The notes under the pieces: model-generated
The model's input: only the letters and a program-made list of their open reading frames with translations
The model's database searches: none
Told to the model about the DNA's origin: nothing
From: an uncultured Bacteroidales bacterium
GTDB lineage: Bacteria; Bacteroidota; Bacteroidia; Bacteroidales; Paludibacteraceae
Assembly (NCBI GenBank): GCA_903929065.1
Contig: CAIYTJ010000102.1
Span: forward strand, 1 to 19,568
DNA length: 19,568 bases
Direction: 5' to 3'
Made by a program: the position numbers and the translations under genes
Part shown: piece by piece, positions 8,801-16,341 of the stretch
How positions within the stretch are numbered: position 1 is the stretch's first letter
How the letters are laid out: each line of letters starts with the position of its first letter

Positions 8801-11101
8801 TCAAAGTTTAATTATTTTATTACTAATCAGCTTATTATCAGAATTAAATACTGCCTGAATCATTGAACTCCCTTCAATCCGTTGAGTAAACGAGTATTTC
8901 TTACCCATAATAGAAATATCATGTATCTCAAATTCCTCTTTAGTAAAGGGATTGAAATTAAAATTCCCCTTATCATCAATTTGAATACCTAAGTAATAAC
9001 GCATAAACGGATCAATCCAACTGCTGTGAAAATAATCGAAACGACGACTAAAGCGTGCTCCATCAGTAGGTCGATTGTGCTCTGTAGCGCAAGGTACCGT
9101 TTTATCGCCATAAGCATAATGCATTTCTGACCAGCGACCAAAGAAATCCATCCACTTTTCCTTCATATCATTTGTTGTCGAATTAAGTGCCACTGATCCA
9201 AGTGCCTCACTCATTAAACCATTGGAGAAAAACCAGGTTGGACCATTCCATGAACAATCGTAATCGTGAGGTTTTTCCACCGAGCTAAATGCCGGTCCGG
9301 CAATACAATTTCCCGACCAATACATCGGACAGGTTTTGGAAACGGTGGAAATTGGGAAATCAGACCAGAACCATGCCGGATCAAAGAATTTCTCAAAACT
9401 TCTCTGATAGCTTTTCTCTTTCACTAATTGCCACATAAATGGCATAAAACTACTGTAACAAGGCGACTCAGTAGCTAATGCAAAATCAGTTGGATTGGCA
9501 TCATAAAACATTCCGGTTTTAGCATCCCAATGTTTTTCCTTCATTGTCTTTAGCATCAACGAAGCAGATTCGTCAAAATAAACCTGATCGGTTTTTTTCC
9601 CCAAAACCTTTGCAATATTAGATGATGCAAAACTGTTGGCAATAGCGAAAACCACCTTATCCAGTCTTATGATTGTTGTACGTGTTTTACCTAAAGATTT
9701 CCCTTCCTCGTCCTGTTGCCAGTCCCATTTGGTATCTTTGGTGAATTCGTAAAAACTGGGCTGATATTCAGCGCCTGTAGCCCAACTTCCGGTTTGAGTT
9801 GGCAATCGTGTTAAATCTTTATCATCAATTGCTTCTTTGGAATAACTGCTGGTAGATTTATACACGGAGTCTAAAAATACTTTATCAGGATAATGCAGAT
9901 ACAAATCCCAGATTGTTTTTGGTGTATATTGAATATAATCACGGAATATTTTTCTGTTTTTTGCCCAATTCAGGATATTGTTCTGAGCTAACTCGGGCGA
10001 CTTTGCCCACTTTGCTTCCTGATTATGAACCGGAATAGACAAACCAACCGTACTGCCATACCAACCACCAAATGGACTTTCGTAGAATACAGGACAAGAG
10101 AAAGGATGATTTTTAATATATTTTCCGGGGTTATGATAATTGCGATACAACACAAACCATCGATAATAGTAAAGTCTGAGCATATCGTGATTTTCAATGG
10201 TCAGCTGTGGCACATTATCGGTAAACCATTTATTGAAACAATTTATATTATCTTCAAAAACCATCTTATTAGTACAAGTTGTCTGTGCATTTCTTGTGGC
10301 ATTTTCGAGTGAATTGCTATCAAAAGCCACTGTAAAGCGAATCGTTTTTGTTTCGAAAGGTTTTAAGCTGAACTTATATTTTTCTCCTGTTTTTTCTGAA
10401 TTATCTACAGCAACAAATCCATCCATCGGCAAAACCTGACGCAATGACCGTGGACGGGATTTGGTACTAAAAGAGTAGGTTGATGGAGTTTCAAGCATCT
10501 TAAATTTAGGCAACACCAAGGCTATCTCATACTCACCACTTGTTCTGTTGTCGTGAGTAAATGTATATTCGAGCACCAGTACATTATCTTCGGTTACGCA
10601 CTTTTTCTCTTTCACGTTCAAATCACCGGCATAAGGATACGAACCTTTCAGCGTATCAGGCAATGCTCTGTAATAAGTTGTTATCATAGCCGGTGTCCAT
10701 TCATTTCGGGTGGGCACAAATTTCTGAACCAACTTCTGCCCCTGTTTCGTTGAGATAACTTGAACTTTAACCACATCCGAAAGAGTTGTTTCCACCCCAT
10801 AAGCCCAGTCACCGGTCATCCCCATCTGAGGTTTAGCCCAAAAAGAATTGGCTATTTGCGATATCCCATATTCGGGAGTGCGGGTATCGGGTTTTTCATA
10901 ATCCCCTTTGTTCCATGCCACAGCCATATGATTCCACATTTCGCGACCAATCAGATCGGTGCGAGCAGAATTTTCAAGTAATTTGTTTATATTCAACCTG
11001 TTAATGCCTCTGTTATTCTTCAAATCATTTGAAGATTGACTAAAAGACGCGATAGCAAAAACTATCAGTAAAAATACGCTTATCAGCTTTTTCATATTCA
11101 T
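8801..11101 (-). CDS. GH63/MGH1-like (alpha/alpha)6-barrel glycoside hydrolase, secreted
   Basis: Predicted exo-acting glycosidase of the clan with GH63, GH37 and GH15-like barrels (the MGH1-like domain), 766 residues. A signal peptide runs to about residue 20-22. Residues about 80-260 look like a beta-sandwich and about 300-705 like the helical barrel. The barrel carries Y-D-C-S-W-N-G-P-T-W-F-F-S-N-G (about 614-628), typical of this clan. The segment W-A-T-G-A-E-Y-Q-P-S (440-449) matches the clan's W-x-S-G-x-D-N-S-P region, which would make Glu445 the general acid where Asp is usual. Glu674 in E-H-N-R-P-T-D-G fits the usual catalytic base. Two start codons are possible, 11101 (MNMKK) and 11095 (MKK, the more usual signal-peptide start). 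The gap to the upstream GH2 gene is 15 bases. Sugar specificity is unknown. Related barrels hydrolyse alpha-glucosides, alpha-mannosides and others. Family-level confidence is good; functional confidence is low. Confidence 0.75.
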   Translation of the reverse strand: MNMKKLISVFLLIVFAIASFSQSSNDLKNNRGINRLNINKLLENSARTDLIGREMWNHMAVAWNKGDYEKPDTRTPEYGISQIANSFWAKPQMGMTGDWAYGVETTLSDVVKVQVISTKQGQKLVQKFVPTRNEWTPAMITTYYRALPDTLKGSYPYAGDLNVKEKKCVTEDNVLVLEYTFTHDNRTSGEYEIALVLPKFKMLETPSTYSFSTKSRPRSLRQVLPMDGFVAVDNSEKTGEKYKFSLKPFETKTIRFTVAFDSNSLENATRNAQTTCTNKMVFEDNINCFNKWFTDNVPQLTIENHDMLRLYYYRWFVLYRNYHNPGKYIKNHPFSCPVFYESPFGGWYGSTVGLSIPVHNQEAKWAKSPELAQNNILNWAKNRKIFRDYIQYTPKTIWDLYLHYPDKVFLDSVYKSTSSYSKEAIDDKDLTRLPTQTGSWATGAEYQPSFYEFTKDTKWDWQQDEEGKSLGKTRTTIIRLDKVVFAIANSFASSNIAKVLGKKTDQVYFDESASLMLKTMKEKHWDAKTGMFYDANPTDFALATESPCYSSFMPFMWQLVKEKSYQRSFEKFFDPAWFWSDFPISTVSKTCPMYWSGNCIAGPAFSSVEKPHDYDCSWNGPTWFFSNGLMSEALGSVALNSTTNDMKEKWMDFFGRWSEMHYAYGDKTVPCATEHNRPTDGARFSRRFDYFHSSWIDPFMRYYLGIQIDDKGNFNFNPFTKEEFEIHDISIMGKKYSFTQRIEGSSMIQAVFNSDNKLISNKIIKL

Positions 11102-11116
11102 TATTATTTAAATTCT

Positions 11117-14047
11117 TTAATAAATCAACTCTATCGATGGATCAAGCGGATAACGACCCGATTCTTTTCCAAATACCGACAAGCCACCTTCGGTCTCAGA
11201 AGCTTTATCCACCCGCAATCGAATTTTAATCGATTGATTCTTTACCAACTTTTCGATTGCCTCTTTTGGCACATCTACTTTTACGCGGTAACCATACGAA
11301 CCGGCTTCGTCCAATTTTCCATCTAAATAAAAAGAGCTCCGAAGCAATTCCACCGATTTGGTCAAAATAAGATCTAATCCTTCGTTGTTGGTATCGGGTT
11401 TGGTGGGTGATACAAGTGTGCTTTTGTCCACCAGTCCCGTTCCGTGTGGCTGATTGAACCACGACAACAATCCCCGGTGATCACAGGGATCGTCGGGCAA
11501 AACAACTGTGGAAACGGCAAGTCCATCTACTTCTACTGTAACTGTAGTAGGATGTTTCAGTTCATCAGTTTGTGGAAATGAATTGGGATTTAATCCCCAG
11601 GTGGAACAGTTTATTCCAATATTCGGGAAATTTTCCAACTGGTAGGATTTCTCGGTAAAATATTTGCTTTGGTTCATGCGCGACGATAATTCGGCCAGGA
11701 AATATACTTGTTTAGGGACTCTATTTCCTTCGATTTCAAATTCATATTCCACATAACCACTGCCTAAACCAATGAATTTTGAGTTCTGTTGTGTCAGCAG
11801 ATTTTTCAAACTCCAACTAGCTTCTTTGTACGATGCTGCCGGTTTTGAAACAACCACTGTATCTTTTGAAACGACTAAATTTGAATTGGAACGAACACGG
11901 AATGGGACGAAATTACAATGCAACGTATCACCTTTGGCTCCAATCAAATAAGTACAATAAGTTGCCACACACTCTTCGTTTGGCGTTACAAATTGTTGTG
12001 GTTCTAGTACCTTGCTGCTGTACGAAACAGCATCAAGCATTGTTCCGGGTGTTGAATAGATTTTTTGGTCACCAAATCGGTTCCAATAAACCACTTTGGT
12101 ATCGAGGCGAAGATTTTGACTCGCTATTTTCTCTAAGAAAGAGACGGTGATTGGCATTTTCACCACTTGTGAAGCATCATAGATTTCCTCAAAACTTTTC
12201 CCCGGAATCACATAATACACCGATGCAAAGTCGGAAAATTTCATGCCAGGACACAATTCTTCCAAGCCAAATTCCTTTGAACTTCGGTTGTAACGATAAT
12301 ATCCATTGAACTCATTATTTACATCGTGAAGCTCGGTAAATAAGTATCCGGCTAATTTGGGACGACGCTTGAATTCGTTCATCATTTGATGATAATCATA
12401 GGTAAGGTCAATATCACCGGCACCGTTTTTATATCCCCAAACACCACCTGCTTCAGCATTAATAAGCGGTGCGTCCGTTTGTTTGTAGCCTTTGGTATAA
12501 TTCCACTGTGAACCGGGATAGGTATAAGCACAAACCGAATCGAGACAATTTGCCCACGAATAACCCGGCAAATATTCGTGCCACGAGTTAAAATCGGAAA
12601 CAATATGGTCTTCTTTACAAGCTGAATTGTCATCAATCAGACGGGTAGGATCTTCCACTTTGTACTTGCGATACATGTCTAACACCCATTTTTTTGTTTC
12701 AGGTAAATAGATTTTATCTTTTCCAACCGGAGTTAACAGTCCCCAGGACTCATTGAAAAGTATCCACGAAAAAATACATGGGTGGTTAAAATCGCGTTCC
12801 ACTTGTTTTTCGGCAAGAAGTTCCCACATACGCATCGAATTTTGACGCTCTGTTTTATCCGCTGGTGAGTTTCTGTAATCGACCATATCGGCCATCATCA
12901 GCATTCCTAATTTATCAGCCCAATAAATTTTACGTGGTATTTCCACTTTTATGTGAGTCCGAATGGTATTTAACCCAAGTGCCTTGGTTTTCAACACATC
13001 CTCTTTCATAAACTGATCGGTAGGATAAGTGCCAAAACCTTCGTTGTGATATGCCTGATCAAGCGTCATTTGTAGGTAAATGGGCTCGTTATTCAGATAA
13101 ACATAACTGAAATTGCCACCCGGATATTTACCGTAACTGACCTTCCGCATTCCAAAATAGGTATTGACTTCATCGGTACCGTTTCCGTCAGCAATCTGCA
13201 CCTTTACTTCGTACAAATACGGATCTTTTAGACTCCACAAACGCATATTTTTCACCGGCATGGTGAATCGGGCTGTTTTAGCACCTTCCGACACTTCGTA
13301 TTGGAACATACTTTTTCCTGAACCAGAACTTATGATATTTACTTTTGTCCCTTTTTGAGCGGGTACACTCAGTTTTAAGCGCACTTCGCCTTGTTTTTTG
13401 TCTATATCGGGATAAAAACGAATGTTGCTCAAATTCTGTTTGTTGCGTGCTTCGAGGTATGTGGTTTGCCAGATTCCACGTTCACGACCATAGGTTTGTT
13501 TGCCTTGCGGACTATCTTTTACGAGTTCATCAACACGAATGGTCAGTTTATCATTTTTCCCCGTCAACATGTCGGTTATATCAAATTCCAAAGGGATATA
13601 ACCACCTTCTTTCCAACCGGCATTTTTTCCATTTACCCATACTTGTGCACCATAATCGCAGGCACCAATAATGAGAATAATTCGTTTATTCTTCCAGTCA
13701 GGAGTTTTTGGGATTTCCAGATTGCGACGATACCAACCAATCAATTTTTTAGTGTCATTGATTCCTGATAACGGACAAGCCCATGAAAATGGTACGACAA
13801 TGGTTTTATCGAAATGACTATCAGCATAATTAAACCAACCTTCACTGATTCCACTGTTCTTTTCATCGAAAGTAAATTTCCAGTTACCGTTCAGGTTCAA
13901 CCACTCCAAACGCATAAAGTCGGGACGTGGGTGCTCAGGTAATGGAATATCAGCTGCTGAGATTCTGAATGCCGAAAAGAGAATTCCAATTAAAAGAAGC
14001 CATCTGTTCCTAAAAAATGCTGACAGTATTGTTAATTTCATGGTCAT
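11117..14047 (-). CDS. Glycoside hydrolase family 2, large form with long C-terminal region, secreted
   Basis: Predicted retaining exo-beta-glycosidase of GH2, 976 residues. After an N-terminal membrane-passing signal (hydrophobic at about 16-31) comes the GH2 sugar-binding sandwich (L-N-L-N-G-N-W-K-F at 50-58; W-V-N-G-K and G-G-Y near 137-150), then an immunoglobulin-like domain with W-S-L-K-D-P-Y-L-Y near 271-279 and F-G-M-R-K at 298-302. The TIM barrel opens at about 320 and holds R-T-H-I-K. The acid/base is Glu433 (F-N-E-S-W) and the nucleophile Glu532 (N-A-E-A-G-G). About 350 residues follow the barrel (630-976) without a motif I recognise, longer than usual for simple GH2 members. The N-x-K motif that marks beta-glucuronidases is not evident after the nucleophile, so beta-galactosidase-like or other GH2 activity is as likely. 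Starts at 14047 (MTMKL) and 14041 (MKL) are both possible. The gap to the previous GH2 gene is 27 bases. Confidence 0.9.
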   Translation of the reverse strand: MTMKLTILSAFFRNRWLLLIGILFSAFRISAADIPLPEHPRPDFMRLEWLNLNGNWKFTFDEKNSGISEGWFNYADSHFDKTIVVPFSWACPLSGINDTKKLIGWYRRNLEIPKTPDWKNKRIILIIGACDYGAQVWVNGKNAGWKEGGYIPLEFDITDMLTGKNDKLTIRVDELVKDSPQGKQTYGRERGIWQTTYLEARNKQNLSNIRFYPDIDKKQGEVRLKLSVPAQKGTKVNIISSGSGKSMFQYEVSEGAKTARFTMPVKNMRLWSLKDPYLYEVKVQIADGNGTDEVNTYFGMRKVSYGKYPGGNFSYVYLNNEPIYLQMTLDQAYHNEGFGTYPTDQFMKEDVLKTKALGLNTIRTHIKVEIPRKIYWADKLGMLMMADMVDYRNSPADKTERQNSMRMWELLAEKQVERDFNHPCIFSWILFNESWGLLTPVGKDKIYLPETKKWVLDMYRKYKVEDPTRLIDDNSACKEDHIVSDFNSWHEYLPGYSWANCLDSVCAYTYPGSQWNYTKGYKQTDAPLINAEAGGVWGYKNGAGDIDLTYDYHQMMNEFKRRPKLAGYLFTELHDVNNEFNGYYRYNRSSKEFGLEELCPGMKFSDFASVYYVIPGKSFEEIYDASQVVKMPITVSFLEKIASQNLRLDTKVVYWNRFGDQKIYSTPGTMLDAVSYSSKVLEPQQFVTPNEECVATYCTYLIGAKGDTLHCNFVPFRVRSNSNLVVSKDTVVVSKPAASYKEASWSLKNLLTQQNSKFIGLGSGYVEYEFEIEGNRVPKQVYFLAELSSRMNQSKYFTEKSYQLENFPNIGINCSTWGLNPNSFPQTDELKHPTTVTVEVDGLAVSTVVLPDDPCDHRGLLSWFNQPHGTGLVDKSTLVSPTKPDTNNEGLDLILTKSVELLRSSFYLDGKLDEAGSYGYRVKVDVPKEAIEKLVKNQSIKIRLRVDKASETEGGLSVFGKESGRYPLDPSIELIY

Positions 14048-14074
14048 TAGTTCGTGTTTAATGATTTTATGAAG

Positions 14075-16315
14075 TTAATTATATGAGCGAATGGAAATAC
14101 CGGCATCGATAATTTGAGAACCTTTCGTATTATGACAATGAATGGCAATTACATTCAGGCTATTTTGTTTGATTGCATTTTTTGCTTCCGCACTAAACGG
14201 AAGTGTCGAATAACCATTTGTACTATCGTTAAGTTTTGCAGCTAATACGCCATTGATATAAACTTCGCAATCGTCATTGTGATTGATGAAGAAAATAAGA
14301 TTTTTGAGTGCTTCTGGCGTTAAAATACCAACTTTAAACTCTTTCCGCATCCAGATATCTGGTGTATTCCAATTCGTCTTAATTTCACGAATATTTCGCT
14401 TTGTTGCAGGTTCAAAAGGAGCTACTGAGTCATTCCATTGGGTGTGATTAAATGCTGCAGTGTACCAGTCGGCTGAAGGTTGATTAAAAGTAAACCTCCA
14501 GTTTTGAGGATTTACCTGCGAAGTTGGCAGAATATCCACCACTTTTGCTAAGTTTTTAATCACCCGTTGATTGATTTCAGATAGTTTATTTAAATCCACT
14601 TTGACAACGGCTCTGTCGTAAGTAATAAATCCATTCATCTCTCCTTCTACATCGGTCAACTCTGTGTAAACTGCTGCACTGAGACCGTTATTTGTCTTAA
14701 ACCCGATAAGATTGTCAATAAAAGTCGCATACGAATCTAACCAATCATCGCCATTATTGACACTTCCATGTCCAAATGCTTTTTGATATATGTGGTTATC
14801 AATACTATAAGCAACACCACCATATTCGCCGCAAGCCAGAATTTGTTTGGAACTTACCGGACATGCCGGTGAAGGATACTTATGAATATCCAATATGTCG
14901 CCTACTCTTTTGTTCGATCCGCTGCACTGATTCACCAATCTGCTTGGGTCAAGTTCCTTCACGGCCGATACCAGTGCTTCGGTATTATGTTGTCCTTGCC
15001 CTTCATTAAACACCACCCATATCACTATACTTGGCTGATTCCAATGGGTTTGAATCATTTTTTCCAATTGCACTTTGAAAGTTGTCTGGTCAACAGGCGG
15101 ACGAACTTTGGCATAAGAATTTACCGAAGGCATATCCTGCCAAACTAAAAGCCCCATTTTGTCAGCCCAATAGTACCAACGATAAGGCTCAACTTTGATA
15201 TGTTTCCTCACCATATTGAAACCGGCTTCTTTCATCGTTTTAATATCAAACTGAAGTGCTTCATCGGTTGGAGCAGTGTAAAGTCCATCGGGCCAATACC
15301 CCTGATCAAGCGGTCCCATTTGGAAAACGAATTTATTGTTGAGCATCATCTTTTGAAATCCATCCACCTGAACCATAGCAATTTTGCGCATTCCAAAATA
15401 ACTTCTAATTGAGTCGATTGATTTACCATTTGTTTTTAGTGTTACCTTTAAATCGTATAAAAATGGTGAATCAGGCGACCAAAGTTTCGGATTCGGCAAG
15501 GGAATAACCAACTCTTCATTTGCATTTCCTTTGTACTTCGTAATGATTTTTGCTCCATTTTTCACTTCCACTTCCACCGTATTGTTCGAAAGTGTACTTT
15601 CGGCAGAAGCTTTAAATACCAAAGTCGAATTATCGATATTTGGAACCATTTTAATATCGGAGATATGCGTTTGAGGTACAGGTTCAAGCCAAACGGTTTG
15701 CCAAATTCCTGTAACTGAGCTGTACATTATTCCTCCGGGTGTAAGTGTTTGTTTTCCACGCGGAAAAGTAGCCGCATCAGTTGGGTCATAAACCCGAACG
15801 GTCAGAACTTGCGGCTTGCCGGTCAGTAATTTTGATGTTATATCAAAGCTAAAGGAATCATATCCGCCCTGATGTGTTCCAACCGACTGTCCGTTGACGA
15901 ATACTTCCGTTTCGTAGTCAACAGCTCCGAAATGTAACATTACCTGTTGCCCTTTCCAATTTTTGGGGATTGAAAAAGTTCTGCGATACCACAACTTATC
16001 ATGATGTGCCATAATGCCAGATAGTGCTGATTCTACTGGAAAGGGCACTAATATTTTACTCGAAAGTTTAGTTGTTGGAAGTGTTTCTGTTTGACTCATT
16101 GCGGGCTGAAATTCCCATATACCGTTCAAATTCATCCAGTTCTTGCGAACCATTTGCGGACGTGGATATTCCGGCAGCACATTAGCAGTATCCACCTTAG
16201 CTGCGAAAGGAGTCATCAGTGGGGCTTTTTGCATTTGCCAGGGTTGGGCAGGAATTCCTGATGCAAAAAAAAGTAAAAGAGAGATTACTATTACCTGTTT
16301 GAATATGTTATTCAT
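14075..16315 (-). CDS. Glycoside hydrolase family 2 with C-terminal jelly-roll-like domain, secreted
   Basis: Predicted retaining exo-beta-glycosidase of GH2, 746 residues. The signal peptide ends near I-P-A|Q (residue 23). The N-terminal sandwich shows M-N-L-N-G-I-W-E-F (61-69), L-W-Y-R-R-T-F (108-114) and F-V-N-G-Q-S-V-G (139-146). The middle domain ends with F-G-M-R-K-I (307-312). The TIM barrel carries R-K-H-I-K-V-E-P (370-377), the acid/base Glu438 in F-N-E-G-Q-G and the nucleophile Glu497 in C-G-E-Y-G-G. T-E-L-T-D-V-E-G-E-M-N-G (551-562) is a signature shared by many Bacteroidota GH2 enzymes, including the neighbour at 11117-14047 in a variant form. Residues about 605-746 (N-D-D-C-E-V-Y-I-N-G-V) look like an added galactose-binding-type jelly roll. 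The two GH2 neighbours are diverged in size and C-termini, so they probably remove different sugars. Substrate cannot be assigned; no clear beta-glucuronidase N-x-K motif is seen. Confidence 0.9.
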   Translation of the reverse strand: MNNIFKQVIVISLLLFFASGIPAQPWQMQKAPLMTPFAAKVDTANVLPEYPRPQMVRKNWMNLNGIWEFQPAMSQTETLPTTKLSSKILVPFPVESALSGIMAHHDKLWYRRTFSIPKNWKGQQVMLHFGAVDYETEVFVNGQSVGTHQGGYDSFSFDITSKLLTGKPQVLTVRVYDPTDAATFPRGKQTLTPGGIMYSSVTGIWQTVWLEPVPQTHISDIKMVPNIDNSTLVFKASAESTLSNNTVEVEVKNGAKIITKYKGNANEELVIPLPNPKLWSPDSPFLYDLKVTLKTNGKSIDSIRSYFGMRKIAMVQVDGFQKMMLNNKFVFQMGPLDQGYWPDGLYTAPTDEALQFDIKTMKEAGFNMVRKHIKVEPYRWYYWADKMGLLVWQDMPSVNSYAKVRPPVDQTTFKVQLEKMIQTHWNQPSIVIWVVFNEGQGQHNTEALVSAVKELDPSRLVNQCSGSNKRVGDILDIHKYPSPACPVSSKQILACGEYGGVAYSIDNHIYQKAFGHGSVNNGDDWLDSYATFIDNLIGFKTNNGLSAAVYTELTDVEGEMNGFITYDRAVVKVDLNKLSEINQRVIKNLAKVVDILPTSQVNPQNWRFTFNQPSADWYTAAFNHTQWNDSVAPFEPATKRNIREIKTNWNTPDIWMRKEFKVGILTPEALKNLIFFINHNDDCEVYINGVLAAKLNDSTNGYSTLPFSAEAKNAIKQNSLNVIAIHCHNTKGSQIIDAGISIRSYN

Positions 16316-16322
16316 TTTTAAA

Positions 16323-16340
16323 ATGATATTTATGATATTT
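16323..16340. repeat. Perfect tandem 9-bp duplication in the intergenic gap
   Basis: The unit ATGATATTT occurs twice in direct succession and fills most of the 26-base gap between the sulfatase stop codon (16342-16344) and the start codon of the downstream GH2 gene (16315). In the mRNA this places two A/U-rich units just upstream of the GH2 start. A replication-slippage origin is likely. Copy number would change the spacing between the genes, but any effect on translation is speculation. Confidence 0.8.
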
Positions 16341-16341
16341 G

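Noticed and set aside
14075..16315. Beta-glucuronidase assignment for the GH2 enzyme
   Set aside because: Tempting because the operon targets uronic acids, but the N-x-K motif typical of beta-glucuronidases is not visible and the T-E-L-T-D-V-E-G signature is shared by many GH2 activities.
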